In this document: piece after piece, positions 34,901-43,627 of the stretch
Numbering within the stretch: the stretch's first letter is position 1
Layout of the letters: every line of letters starts with the position of its first letter
Source: Dryocola clanedunensis_A
Lineage (GTDB): Bacteria; Pseudomonadota; Gammaproteobacteria; Enterobacterales; Enterobacteriaceae
Strand: one strand, 5' to 3'
Assembly (NCBI GenBank): GCA_038405435.1
Contig: JBBYHZ010000010.1
Length of the DNA: 64,000 nt
Position numbers and translations under genes: made by a program
Notes under the pieces: model-generated
The model's input: only the letters and a program-made list of their open reading frames with translations
What the model was told of the DNA's origin: nothing
Databases searched by the model: none

Positions 34901-36063
34901 CCGCCGGGGAGATCACGCCGGACGGGCTGATCGCCATAGGCCTGGTAGCAAAACGCTATCGGCTCTACAGCAAAATCACCGGCGGACAGCGCATCGACCT
35001 TTTTGGCGCGCGTCTCGAAGAGCTACCTGCTATCTGGGAGGAGCTGGTGGCGGCTGGTTTTGAGACCGGCCACGCCTACGGCAAGTCGCTGCGTACGGTG
35101 AAATCCTGCGTGGGATCGACCTGGTGCCGCTACGGGGTGCAGGACTCCACCGGGCTGGCGATTGAGCTGGAGAACCGCTACAAGGGGCTGCGCTCGCCGC
35201 ACAAAATCAAAATGGCCGTTTCGGGCTGCACCCGCGAGTGCGCGGAGGCGCAAAGCAAGGACATCGGCGTCATCGCCACGGAGAAGGGCTGGAACCTCTA
35301 TGTCTGCGGCAACGGCGGCATGAAGCCGCGCCACGCGGATCTGTTCGCCAGCGATCTGGACCGCGAAACCCTGATCCGCACCGTCGACCGACTGCTGATG
35401 TTCTACATCCGCACCGCCGACCGGCTCCAGCGGACCAGCACCTGGATGGATAACCTCGAAGGCGGGCTGGAATACCTGCGCGACGTGGTGCTCAACGACA
35501 GCCTGGGCCTGGGCGAAGAGCTGGAGAAAGAGATGGCGGGCGTGGTGGCTACTTATCAGTGCGAGTGGCAGACCACGCTGAACAGCCCGGACCGCCTCGC
35601 GCTGTTCCGCTCTTCCGTTAACAGCGACAAACCGGACGAAGCCGTGCAGCGGCAGATGCTGCGTGGGCAGCTGCAGCCAGCGGATGCTGAGCCGCAGCAA
35701 CAGATTGTGCCGCCGGTGAAACCGTGGCAGGCCGTCTGCGACATCAGCGCGATCCCGGCGCAGGCAGGCATTGGCGCCCGGCTGGGGGAGCTGCAAATTG
35801 CGCTGTTCCGCTTCGGCGAGGCGATTTACGCCCTTGATAACCACGAGCCGGGCAGCGTGGCGAACGTGCTCTCGCGTGGGATCGTAGGTGATGTAGCAGG
35901 CGAACCGGTGGTTATCTCTCCGCTTTATAAACACAGGTTCCGCCTGCGCGACGGCCAAAGCCCGGACGGTGAGCTGGCGGTTCGCGCCTGGCCGGTGAAG
36001 GTAGAGCAGGGCATGGTCTGGGTAGGGAGCCAGGCGCTGATTACGCGCGCGGAGGCATCATGA
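31996..36063 (+). CDS. NasC-NasB in-frame fusion: NADH oxidoreductase plus assimilatory nitrite reductase
   Basis: 1355 residues from ATG 31996 (GAGGAG 6 bases upstream). Residues 1-400 match NasC, the FAD/NAD electron donor for NasA (VIGNGMAAVRLVEQL, VAVLGGGLLGVEAA). From Met401 (MTKSTLVVIGHGMVGHHF) it matches NasB/NirB. That part has a second FAD/NAD module (GVVIGGGLLGLEAANAL), two Cys clusters of the [2Fe-2S] kind (CSCHNV..CGGCS and GHGCEICKP), and the sirohaem/[4Fe-4S] domain (SCVGSTWCRYGVQDS ... AVSGCTRECAEAQSKD). A NirD-like Rieske-fold tail lacks the cluster ligands. In K. oxytoca nasC and nasB are separate genes. GGAG at 33184-33187, 8 bases before ATG 33196, could start NasB by itself. 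The stop overlaps nasA by four bases. Confidence 0.9.
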   Translation: MKQRLLVIGNGMAAVRLVEQLTSLAAGRLDITVFGEEPALSYNRILLSPVLAGEKPAAATQLHDHAWYQERGINLLTGEAVLSVSTADKTVRTSRRSMEYDELVFATGSLPFIPPIPGHTLPHVHCFRTLADVEAILRGAGNVAVLGGGLLGVEAAAALNARGIPVTLIHRQPWLMDLQLNQQAGLLLEESLTARGIACELNCGIESIGNDRVLLSNGRELAAGRVVIATGVRPNISLARQSGVPCERGISVDAQLRSPIPHVSALGECCEIDGQTWGLVAPCLQQADVLAARLAGLPAADFSYQDRGTRLKVSGIPLFSAGDLSERPGTRILTAFDPLSRHYRCLHLRDDRLTGALLMGDIQSASALTDVLLNAAPVTPGALFDDFTPQMQPQAAGDDDMTKSTLVVIGHGMVGHHFLERCVALNLHKTHHIVVFGEERHPAYDRVHLSEYFSGRSAESLSMVQGDFFAEHGIELRSHTRIVEIDRQQRLVRDSEGHETWWDKLVLATGSWPFVPPVPGNDLPGCFVYRTLDDLDAIAERARGATRGVVIGGGLLGLEAANALKQLGLETYVVEFAPNLMAVQLDNDGAAMLRAKISDLGVRVLTGKATTAITEAEGLRLSFADGESLDTDLIVFSAGIRPQDKLAGGCGLALGERGGIVINDSCQTSDDSIYAIGECALWEGKIFGLVAPGYQMARVAAATLAGESTAFRGADMSTKLKLLGVEVASFGDAHGRTPGSQSYRWTNGPRQIYKKIVVSADGKTLLGGVLVGDSGEYSQLLQMMLNGMALPAQPETLILPASPGAASKTPGVGALPDTAQLCSCHNVSKAAVCAAVNGGAGDMAAIKACTKAATGCGGCSALVKQVMEYQLQQQGVEVKKDICEHFAYSRQEIYHLVRVNHLHTFEQLISRYGQGHGCEICKPLAASVLASCWNEYLLKPAHLPLQDTNDRYFANIQKDGTYSIVPRVPAGEITPDGLIAIGLVAKRYRLYSKITGGQRIDLFGARLEELPAIWEELVAAGFETGHAYGKSLRTVKSCVGSTWCRYGVQDSTGLAIELENRYKGLRSPHKIKMAVSGCTRECAEAQSKDIGVIATEKGWNLYVCGNGGMKPRHADLFASDLDRETLIRTVDRLLMFYIRTADRLQRTSTWMDNLEGGLEYLRDVVLNDSLGLGEELEKEMAGVVATYQCEWQTTLNSPDRLALFRSSVNSDKPDEAVQRQMLRGQLQPADAEPQQQIVPPVKPWQAVCDISAIPAQAGIGARLGELQIALFRFGEAIYALDNHEPGSVANVLSRGIVGDVAGEPVVISPLYKHRFRLRDGQSPDGELAVRAWPVKVEQGMVWVGSQALITRAEAS

Positions 36064-38645
36064 GCGCCCCGGTGCGTTCAACCTGCCCCTATTGCGGGGT
36101 AGGCTGCGGCGTAACGGCCCGGACCGATGAGAACGGCGGCGTGAAAATAGCCGGGGACGTACAGCACCCGGCCAATTTCGGACGGCTGTGCGTAAAGGGA
36201 GCTTCGCTTGGCGAAACGCTCGGTCTGGAAGAGCGTCTGCTGTTCCCGGAGGTTAACGGCGAGCGCGCTGCCTGGGAGGCGGCGCTGGATCATGCCGCGC
36301 AAAAATTGCAGGACATCATTCGGGAGTTCGGCCCAAAGGCGGTGGCGTTCTATGCATCCGGCCAGCTGCTCACCGAGGATTACTATGTTGCCAATAAGCT
36401 GATGAAGGGGTTCATCGGCGCGGCGAATATCGACACGAATTCACGGCTCTGCATGGCCTCGGCGGTGGTTGGCTATAAACGCGCGTTCGGCGCGGATTTC
36501 GTGCCGTGCAGCTATGAGGATCTTGATCAGACGGATCTGGTGGTGCTGGTGGGCTCGAACGCGGCCTGGACGCACCCGGTGCTCTATCAGCGGCTGGCGG
36601 AGGCCAAACGGCAGCGCCCGGAGATGAAAGTCGTGGTGATAGATCCGCGCCGCACCCCGACCTGCGACATCGCCGATCTGCACCTGGCGCTGCGGCCCGG
36701 CAGCGACGCCGGGCTGTTTGTCGGCCTGCTTCATTATCTGACGCGGCACGGGCCGCCGGGCCAGACGTTCGACGGTGAGGCCGAAGCGCTGGCGCTGGCA
36801 GCCGGGTGGCCGCTGGAGAAATGCGCCGACTTTTGCAGGCTGGATGCGGAGGCCATCGGCACCTTCTGGCAGTGGTTTGCCGACAGCCCGCGCGCCATGA
36901 CGCTCTACACCATGGGCATTAACCAGTCCTCAAGCGGCAGCGACAAGTGCAGCGCCATCATCAACGTGCATCTGGCCAGCGGCAAGCTCGGGCGCGCGGG
37001 CTGCGGGCCATTTTCGCTGACCGGACAGCCAAACGCCATGGGCGGTCGGGAGGTCGGGGGGCTGGCAAACCAGCTGGCCTGCCACCTCAATTTTGAACCT
37101 GCCGACATCGCCCGGCTCGGGCGCTTCTGGGGCAGCGAGCGAATCGCCGAAACGCCGGGCCTGATGGCGGTGGAGCTGTTTGACGCCATAGGACGGGGAG
37201 AGATAAAAGCCGTGTGGATCATGGGCACCAATCCGGTGGTTTCGCTGCCGGACGCCTCCGGCGTGGAGCGGGCGCTGGCGAAATGCCCGCTGGTCATTGT
37301 CTCCGACGTGGTGGATAAAACGGACACCGGACGCTACGCCCACGTGCGCTTTCCGGCGCTGGCCTGGGGAGAAAAAAACGGCACGGTCACTAACTCAGAG
37401 CGCAGGATTTCAAGGCAGCGCGCCTTTCTGCCGCCGCCGGGGGAAGCCCGCGCCGACTGGTGGATTTTGTCGCAGATCGCCCGGCGGCTCGGCTATGAAA
37501 AAATGTTCGCCTGGCAGCATCCACAGGACATTTTTTGCGAACATGCGGCGCTGTCGGGCTATGAGAATAACGGCTCACGCGCCTTTGATATCAGCGGGCT
37601 GGCAGCGCTGACCCGCCAGCAGTACGACGAGCTGGAGCCGGTGCGCTGGCCCGTTGCCGCAGCCCACCACGGCCCGGTGAAAAGCTGGCGCAAAAGCGGC
37701 AGGTTCCAGATGGCGGGGGTCGATCCCCGGCTGCCAGCGGCCCTGACCGACCGTAATTATCCCTTACTGCTTAACACCGGGCGAATTCGCGATCAGTGGC
37801 ACACCATGACGCGAACCGGGTACGTGCCGGGCCTGATGCAGCATACCGGGATGCCGTACCTGGAGATAAATCCGCTGGACGCACAGCGCTACGGCATAAC
37901 GGACGCAGGGCTGGTACGCATTGCATCCCCGCTGGGCGGCATGGTCGCCCGAGCGCAGCTGAGCGAACATCAGCAGCCGGGAAGCGTATTTTCACCGATG
38001 CACTGGAGCCAGCAGTTTGCCCGTAGGGGGCAGATAAACAGCCTGGTGGCGAAAGTATGCGATGCCGATTCCGGCCAGCCGGAAAGCAAACAGACGGCGG
38101 TTCGCCTTCAGCGCTGGCGGCCTGCGTGGTACGGCGAGATCTTTGCTGCCGGTGACATTGCCTTTGCGGAGGATATTCAGTGGTGGCGGCAGGCGTCGAC
38201 GGGCGCAACGCATTTTCTTTGCGCGGCGGACAGCGATCCGCGGGCCTGGGCGGCAACCCTGACCGCCGGTCGAGGCTGGCAGCTGCAGTACGCGAGCGGC
38301 GACGGGGAGCTGTATCATCTGCTGGCGTGGCACGACGGCAGGTTAATGCTGGCCTTCTATGCCGCAAAAGCCTGGCCGGACATTGACCGGCAGGCCGTGC
38401 TGGCGGCTTTTGAAAAAGCGCCGGATGGGCGGCATTCGCTGCTGGCGGGCCGGGCGCCCGGAGGAGTACCGGCCCCGGGCAGAACGGTTTGCAGCTGCTT
38501 TGGCGTGGGCGAGAAGACAATACTGGGCGCCATCGCGTCGGGCTGTCACACCGTCGCGATGCTGGGCGAGAAGCTGCGGTGCGGCACCAACTGCGGCTCC
38601 TGCATCCCGGAGCTGAAGGCGTTACTGCCCAAAGCGGCTGATTAG
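36060..38645 (+). CDS. nasA: assimilatory nitrate reductase catalytic subunit
   Basis: 861 residues; reduces nitrate to nitrite in the cytoplasm. The N-terminal [4Fe-4S] motif is CPYCGVGCGV...LCVKG. Molybdopterin-binding domains include SNAAWTHPVLYQRL, MGINQSSSGSDK, LTGQPNAMGGREVGG and the C-terminal NTGRIRDQWHTMTRTG. A terminal BFD-type [2Fe-2S] domain (VCSCFGVGEKTI ... CGTNCGSC, residues about 805-850) receives electrons from the NasC moiety. It overlaps the fusion gene by four bases, and its last 24 bases overlap the convergent PEBP gene. Confidence 0.95.
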   Translation: MSAPVRSTCPYCGVGCGVTARTDENGGVKIAGDVQHPANFGRLCVKGASLGETLGLEERLLFPEVNGERAAWEAALDHAAQKLQDIIREFGPKAVAFYASGQLLTEDYYVANKLMKGFIGAANIDTNSRLCMASAVVGYKRAFGADFVPCSYEDLDQTDLVVLVGSNAAWTHPVLYQRLAEAKRQRPEMKVVVIDPRRTPTCDIADLHLALRPGSDAGLFVGLLHYLTRHGPPGQTFDGEAEALALAAGWPLEKCADFCRLDAEAIGTFWQWFADSPRAMTLYTMGINQSSSGSDKCSAIINVHLASGKLGRAGCGPFSLTGQPNAMGGREVGGLANQLACHLNFEPADIARLGRFWGSERIAETPGLMAVELFDAIGRGEIKAVWIMGTNPVVSLPDASGVERALAKCPLVIVSDVVDKTDTGRYAHVRFPALAWGEKNGTVTNSERRISRQRAFLPPPGEARADWWILSQIARRLGYEKMFAWQHPQDIFCEHAALSGYENNGSRAFDISGLAALTRQQYDELEPVRWPVAAAHHGPVKSWRKSGRFQMAGVDPRLPAALTDRNYPLLLNTGRIRDQWHTMTRTGYVPGLMQHTGMPYLEINPLDAQRYGITDAGLVRIASPLGGMVARAQLSEHQQPGSVFSPMHWSQQFARRGQINSLVAKVCDADSGQPESKQTAVRLQRWRPAWYGEIFAAGDIAFAEDIQWWRQASTGATHFLCAADSDPRAWAATLTAGRGWQLQYASGDGELYHLLAWHDGRLMLAFYAAKAWPDIDRQAVLAAFEKAPDGRHSLLAGRAPGGVPAPGRTVCSCFGVGEKTILGAIASGCHTVAMLGEKLRCGTNCGSCIPELKALLPKAAD

Positions 38646-39173
38646 CCCCGCCGCGGCCAGGGCGTGCCCCTTGAGCTTAGCGAACAGCTCTTCGCGGGTC
38701 AGGCCTGCGGGAAGCGCATCGGCACGCAAATCCGTAGCGATCAGCGTCCAGGTGTAGTGGTGCGCACCGCTTCCCGGCGGGGGACACGGCCCGTGCCAGG
38801 CCAGGCTGCCGGGGGTATTTTTACCTCCGGTAAAGCCTTTACCGTCCCGCAGCTGGTTGGCGGTAAAACCAGTCGCGCTGGGCGGGATGTTGTAGGCCAC
38901 CAGATGCGTTACGCCCAGGCCTTTTGCTCCTTCCGGGTCGTGCACAATCAGCGCAAAGCTCTGCGTAGTGGCAGGAGGATTGCTCCAGACTACCGGCGGG
39001 GAAAGATTCTGCCCGGTGCAGTTCGGGTTATTCTTCGCGTTGCCCGCGTATTGCTTATCCAGCATCGCGTTATCGGCAAACGCCGGGGACTGCAGCATAA
39101 ACAGGCCTTCAGCCTGAGCGGCAAAACAGCCGCACAAAAGCAGGGCGGAGAAACAGCGTAGCGAGGTTTTCAT
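38622..39173 (-). CDS. exported YbhB/YbcL-like PEBP-family protein
   Basis: 183 residues with a signal peptide (MKTSLRCFSALLLCGCFAAQA). PEBP/Raf-kinase-inhibitor-like fold: the ligand-site segments are FALIVHDPEGAKGLGVTHLVAYNIP and GPCPPPGSGAHHYTWTLIATD. In bacteria the role of this family is mostly unknown. The 3' end overlaps nasA by 24 bases in convergent orientation, so the gene seems to abut an inserted or rearranged nas cluster. Confidence 0.85.
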   Translation of the reverse strand: MKTSLRCFSALLLCGCFAAQAEGLFMLQSPAFADNAMLDKQYAGNAKNNPNCTGQNLSPPVVWSNPPATTQSFALIVHDPEGAKGLGVTHLVAYNIPPSATGFTANQLRDGKGFTGGKNTPGSLAWHGPCPPPGSGAHHYTWTLIATDLRADALPAGLTREELFAKLKGHALAAAGLISRFGQ

Positions 39174-39287
39174 AGTTGGTTGCTCAAAGGGCAGGAGCTA
39201 TAAGCGTAGCGCGAATTTAGGAATAAGCTGGCGTGCGGGCAGGGACTTTAAGCGTGTTCAGAACACGCATGATGTTATAATTTCCAG

Positions 39288-40694
39288 ATGTTTAAAAAAG
39301 CTGTCCCCCTGTTAACCCTGACCTGCACACTCCTGAGCACCGGAGGAGCCGCCGCTACCCGTCAGCCCTTCGTCGAAGAGGGCGATGCGCTTATGTCCCC
39401 GACTCCGCCAGAACTTCCCGATTTAGGCATGGCCCCGGAAACCGACGCCGCCGCTAAACACATTGCTGAAATGGCTAAAAAATTCGGCGAGGCGAGCATG
39501 ATCGACAACGGGCTGGACGCCGGAGACCAGGCGCGCCTGATGGCGTTTACCAGCCTGCGCGACGTGCTGGCCGACCGGGTTGTGGACGAAGCGGAATCGC
39601 TGCTCTCCCCGTGGGGCAAAGCCAGCTTTAACCTGCTGGTGGACCAGCACGGCAGCTGGAACGGCAGCAGCGGATCGCTGTTTTCGCCGTGGCAGGATAA
39701 CGATCGCTATCTTACCTGGAGCCAGATTGGCTTCACCCAGCAGGAAGAGGGCACCGTCGGCAACCTCGGCGTCGGGCAGCGCTGGGTGGCGGGCAGCTGG
39801 CTGCTCGGCTACAACACCTTCTACGATAACCAGCTGTCGAATCATCTTCAGCGCGCCGGGCTGGGCGCCGAGGCGTGGGGCGAATACCTGCGCCTGTCCG
39901 CCAACTACTACCAGCCGCTGAACGGCTGGCAGGACGATACCGAAACGCTGGCGCAGCGCCTGGCGCGGGGGTATGACATTACGGCGAAGGCGTGGCTGCC
40001 GTTCTACCGGCATATTAATACCAGCCTGAGCCTCGAGCAGTATTTTGGCGACAGCGTGGACCTCTTCGACAGCGGCACGGGATACCGCAACCCGGTTGCG
40101 GTGACCATGGGCCTGAGCTATACGCCGGTGCCGCTGGTGACCTTCACCGCCCAGCATAAGCAGGGTGAAAACGGCGTCGGGCAGGATAACCTCGGCCTGA
40201 AGCTGAACTATCGCCTTGGCGTGCCCTTCGCCAAACAGATCTCTTCTGCGGAGGTGGCGGCGACCAGCTCGCTTCGCGGCAGCCGCTACGACAGCGTCGA
40301 CCGCAATGATTTACCGGTGATGGAATATCGCCAGCGTAAAACCCTGTCGGTGTTTTTGGCGACGCCGCCGTGGGAGCTGCACCCGGGTGAAACCGTGGAG
40401 CTTAAGCTACAGGTGCGGGCGAACCACGCCATCCGCAACGTCAGCTGGCAGGGGGATACCCAGGTGCTAAGCCTGACGCCTCCGGCCAACAACCGCAGCA
40501 CAGACGGCTGGAGCGTGATTATGCCTGCGTTACAGAACGGTGAGGCGAGCGAATACCATCTGTCGGTGACCGTTGAGGATGACAGAGGGCAGAAGGTGAC
40601 GTCGAACTGGATCACGCTTAAGCAGGCTGAGCCGCTGGTGGTGAGTCCGGCAGAAGATCCTCGTTATAACCTTCTGCCGGAAGATGTCTATTAA
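39288..40694 (+). CDS. ychO: inverse-autotransporter/invasin-like protein YchO
   Basis: 468 residues. A signal peptide (about 1-23) is followed by an intimin/invasin-type beta-barrel region (about 75-330; SFNLLVDQHGSWNGSSGSLFSP, WVAGSWLLGYNTFYDN). A short C-terminal Ig-like segment follows (LHPGETVELKLQVRANHAI ... EYHLSVTVEDDRG). It is much shorter than true invasins and has no long passenger. As in E. coli it lies next to and converges on narL. The function is unproven; adhesion has been suggested for the family. Confidence 0.88.
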   Translation: MFKKAVPLLTLTCTLLSTGGAAATRQPFVEEGDALMSPTPPELPDLGMAPETDAAAKHIAEMAKKFGEASMIDNGLDAGDQARLMAFTSLRDVLADRVVDEAESLLSPWGKASFNLLVDQHGSWNGSSGSLFSPWQDNDRYLTWSQIGFTQQEEGTVGNLGVGQRWVAGSWLLGYNTFYDNQLSNHLQRAGLGAEAWGEYLRLSANYYQPLNGWQDDTETLAQRLARGYDITAKAWLPFYRHINTSLSLEQYFGDSVDLFDSGTGYRNPVAVTMGLSYTPVPLVTFTAQHKQGENGVGQDNLGLKLNYRLGVPFAKQISSAEVAATSSLRGSRYDSVDRNDLPVMEYRQRKTLSVFLATPPWELHPGETVELKLQVRANHAIRNVSWQGDTQVLSLTPPANNRSTDGWSVIMPALQNGEASEYHLSVTVEDDRGQKVTSNWITLKQAEPLVVSPAEDPRYNLLPEDVY

Positions 40695-40746
40695 TCACAA
40701 CTCACCCCGGCCATACGTCAGGGTGAGATCTGTAAACCCGCAGGTA

Positions 40747-41102
40747 TTCCGTTCACCCGTCCGTCTTGCTATCTCTGCTACCGTTGCGAACGGTGAACGT
40801 GTCATGGGGATTACGCCATCCCCCTGACGACCCCGGCGCCCGGCAAATAAATCGCCGCTGAAGCGGTAAACTCCGGTTTTTACCCAACATGCGGGGTCGT
40901 TCGCGATTCGTTCCCGACGATCGCTCTCTCACGTTGTTCCCGACAACGTGACCCCGCCTGAAGGGCAAAAACCGGAGCGATTTAAGCCGGGAACAGGGTG
41001 TCGCTTTAAGCCAGAGATAACATCAGATACTTCGTCGCTTTGAAACCTACAGCGACACCGGTTCGGCAGCAACATATGCCACCTGACGCAGAGTGAACGG
41101 AA
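40747..41102. repeat. large nested inverted-repeat element between ychO and narL
   Basis: Non-coding, convergent intergenic region. Outer arms TTCCGTTCAC (40747-40756) / GTGAACGGAA (41093-41102). Then CCCGGC/GCCGGG (40839/40986), AAATCGC/GCGATTT (40849/40977), CTCCGGTTTTT-A-CCC (40871-40885) / GGG-C-AAAAACCGGAG (40963-40977), and GCGGGGTC/GACCCCGC (40891/40950). Inside lie two hairpins, 40903-40924 and 40930-40950, both with loop TTCCCGA. Further hairpins are GTCA-GGGGAT..ATCCCC-TGAC (40801-40828) and CCGC-TGAA-GCGG (40855-40866). It could be two inverted diverged copies of a repeat or a structured RNA; I do not recognise it. Confidence 0.8.
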
Positions 41103-41174
41103 CCTTCTCGATCTTGCCAGTAACTGTTTCAAAGATCTGTATAAAAGACAGTTCCCGGAAGAGGGGATAGTGCC

Positions 41175-41825
41175 CTAAAAAATACGCTCCTGATGCACCC
41201 AGACCGCCGCTTCGACGCGGGATTTCAGCTTCATCTTTTTCAGCAGGTGCTTTACGTGAACCTTTACGGTGCTCTCGGTGATATCCAGGCGGCGGGCAAT
41301 CATCTTGTTTGGCAGCCCCTGGGCGATAAGCTTCAGGATATCGCGTTCGCGCGGGGTCAGCTGATTCACATCGCGGTCGGACGTTGCGCGGTTAGCGCGC
41401 AGGCTTGCCGCCAGCACCGGGGTTAACGCTTCGCTTAACACCATTTCGCCCGCAGCCGCCTGCTGCAGGGCTTTGAGCAAATCTTCTGGCTCCATATCTT
41501 TCAGCAGATAGCCGTCCGCACCGCGTTTCAGGGCGGTTACAACGTCTTCTTCGTGGTTGGAGACGCTGAACACGACGATACGGCCCGACAGCGGTTTTTC
41601 ACGCAGGCAGTCCAGGGTTTCCAGGCCGTTCATGCCGGGCATATTCAGATCCAGCAGGATCAGGTCGGGATCGAGCGCTTCCGCGAGTTCAACGCCCTGA
41701 GCCCCGTTCCCCGCTTCGCCGACCACGGCCAGCTCGGGCGCCATGCTGATTAGCTGTTTGACGCCGGTCCTTAGCATCGGGTGATCATCAATCAGCAAAA
41801 TAGTTGCTGCTTCCGGGTTACTCAT
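41175..41825 (-). CDS. narL: nitrate/nitrite response regulator NarL
   Basis: 216 residues. The receiver domain has ILLIDDHPMLRTGV and the phospho-acceptor Asp59 in LILLDLNMPG. The LuxR-type HTH is at 150-205 (LTPRERDILKLIAQGLPNKMIARRL). When phosphorylated by NarX it binds TACYNMT heptamers, several of which lie before narK and narG. It overlaps narX by 8 bases and is co-transcribed with it. Confidence 0.97.
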   Translation of the reverse strand: MSNPEAATILLIDDHPMLRTGVKQLISMAPELAVVGEAGNGAQGVELAEALDPDLILLDLNMPGMNGLETLDCLREKPLSGRIVVFSVSNHEEDVVTALKRGADGYLLKDMEPEDLLKALQQAAAGEMVLSEALTPVLAASLRANRATSDRDVNQLTPRERDILKLIAQGLPNKMIARRLDITESTVKVHVKHLLKKMKLKSRVEAAVWVHQERIF

Positions 41826-43614
41826 CGCTTACTCCTGTGGCAGAAGACAAATGTGCTTCGGGCATAAAACTGACGACCACTTCGGTGCCGCCACCAGCGC
41901 GAGTCCGTATCTGGCAGTCGCCCTTCAGGCTCTGCGCACGGTCTCGCATAATAATAAGTCCGTAATGGTTTCTGCGCTCCCCGTTATCGGGTATTCCGCA
42001 GCCGTTGTCCCATACGGTTAGTTTGACCTGCTTATCGAGATGTTCGACGGTCACGCCGCAGGCGGTGGCCCGGGCGTGCTTAAAGCTGTTGTTCAGCGCT
42101 TCTCGGGCGATCTGCACCAGGTGAATGGCCTGATACGACGGCACCAGACGAGGCGGCAGCCGGTAGTTCAGCTCGACGGCAAAGCCGAGCTTTTCGCTGA
42201 ACTCCTGGCAGCTCGTTTCGAGGGCGGGGCGCAGGCCCGGCTCAACCAGCTGCAGGCGGAAGGTGGTCAGCAGTTCGCGCAGCTGGCGCCAGGAGGTGTT
42301 CAGCTCGTTGCGCATCTGAGCGAGCAGTTCACGCATCTCCTCCGGCAGCGCCGCGCCCTGCATCTGCAGGCAGCTCACCTGCATTTTCAGGCAGGAAAGC
42401 GACTGTGCGATAGAGTCGTGCAGCTCGCGGGCAATCGTCGCGCGTTCTTCCATCACCACCAGCTGCTGCTGGTGCTCATGCTGCCTTTCAACCGCAAGCG
42501 TAGCGGTAAGCTGTTCAATGAGCGTTTCAATCAGCTGCTGCTGGTCGGCGGTCAGGCTGCTGCTGTGCGGGAGCTGAGCGAGCACAAGGCCGTACTGAAT
42601 ATGGTTATCCGTCAGCCGCCACTTCACGGCGCTGGTTTCGGCAGGCTCCGCCGCTGGCGCGCGCGGGCAAAGCTGGCAGCCCTGTGCCTCACAGCTGTTA
42701 TCCGGCTGGTAGGTATATTCGTCGTAGTTCTCTTCGTCTTCGTATTCGTACACGCGAAGCTCGATGTTGCGCAGCGGCGTCAGGTGCTGTAGTTCGCTTA
42801 ATACCGGTGAGAGCCGCTGGCAGAGGGGAGCCTGGGAGTGCAGGCGGCGGTTTGCCTGATACAAAAAGGAGAGGATGCGATTTTTCTGCTCCAGCCCGGC
42901 GGTTTTCTCCCGCACGCGCTGCTCCAGCCCGGCGTAACTCTCGGCAAGTTCAGCTGACATACTGTTAAGCGCCACGCCAAGAGTGGCCATTTCGTTACGG
43001 CCCGAGACGCTAACCCGGTGGGTAAAGTCCCGCTGGCCGATAGCCGAGGCCATCGCCAGCAGCTGCCGCCACGGACGCAGCAGGCGCTTGCGCAGCCAGA
43101 CGATGGTGAAGATCAGCAGCAGCCCCATCAGCGCCGCCATGCCTCTTTGTAGCTGAACGATGCGGTTCAGACGCTGCTCGGTCGTTTTATCGAACGAGCT
43201 GACCAGCTGGTCGATTCGGCCGACAAACTGCGCTACGTGGGGGGTCACCTGGCCGGCGTTTTTAGCCCGGTTGATGGCGGGTTCCAGCGTGCCGCGCCAG
43301 TAATCCTGAAGCTGGGTCAGCTGCTCCTGCTGCCCGTCCCGGCGGGCGGCGTCCTGCAGATCGCGGCTCCAGGCGGTTTGCTCCATTTCTGCCAGCAGCG
43401 GAGCGTCTTTTCGTGTAAGCGGAATGGCCGTCAGCAGGCGGTAGCTCTGCATGCGCAGCGACCCGGCTTTGTTGATGGCGTGGGCGTTGCCCTGGATCCC
43501 CTGCGCGAGCCAGCTGGCAAGGCTCATTCCCACCACGCCGAGCGTTGCCAGCAGCAGCACAATCAGCGCTAACTGGTTAACCAGAGTAAGAGGAGAGAGC
43601 AGGCGCTTCAACAT
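41818..43614 (-). CDS. narX: nitrate/nitrite sensor histidine kinase NarX
   Basis: 598 residues in the inner membrane. TM1 is at about 15-37 and the periplasmic nitrate P-box KAGSLRMQSYRLL at about 45. TM2 is near 150-170, followed by HAMP, a signalling helix and a central region with the Cys cluster CEAQGCQLCP. The DHp H-box is ATIARELHDSIAQSLSCLK, and the HATPase domain has GCGIPDNG and LKGDCQIRTRAGGGTEV. It controls NarL. Divergent from narK. Confidence 0.96.
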   Translation of the reverse strand: MLKRLLSPLTLVNQLALIVLLLATLGVVGMSLASWLAQGIQGNAHAINKAGSLRMQSYRLLTAIPLTRKDAPLLAEMEQTAWSRDLQDAARRDGQQEQLTQLQDYWRGTLEPAINRAKNAGQVTPHVAQFVGRIDQLVSSFDKTTEQRLNRIVQLQRGMAALMGLLLIFTIVWLRKRLLRPWRQLLAMASAIGQRDFTHRVSVSGRNEMATLGVALNSMSAELAESYAGLEQRVREKTAGLEQKNRILSFLYQANRRLHSQAPLCQRLSPVLSELQHLTPLRNIELRVYEYEDEENYDEYTYQPDNSCEAQGCQLCPRAPAAEPAETSAVKWRLTDNHIQYGLVLAQLPHSSSLTADQQQLIETLIEQLTATLAVERQHEHQQQLVVMEERATIARELHDSIAQSLSCLKMQVSCLQMQGAALPEEMRELLAQMRNELNTSWRQLRELLTTFRLQLVEPGLRPALETSCQEFSEKLGFAVELNYRLPPRLVPSYQAIHLVQIAREALNNSFKHARATACGVTVEHLDKQVKLTVWDNGCGIPDNGERRNHYGLIIMRDRAQSLKGDCQIRTRAGGGTEVVVSFMPEAHLSSATGVSDE

Positions 43615-43627
43615 TTTATCCTTTGTC

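Noticed and set aside
40753..41132. Two short minus-strand open frames in the ychO-narL gap
   Set aside because: They cross the nested inverted repeats, have no ribosome site and resemble no protein.
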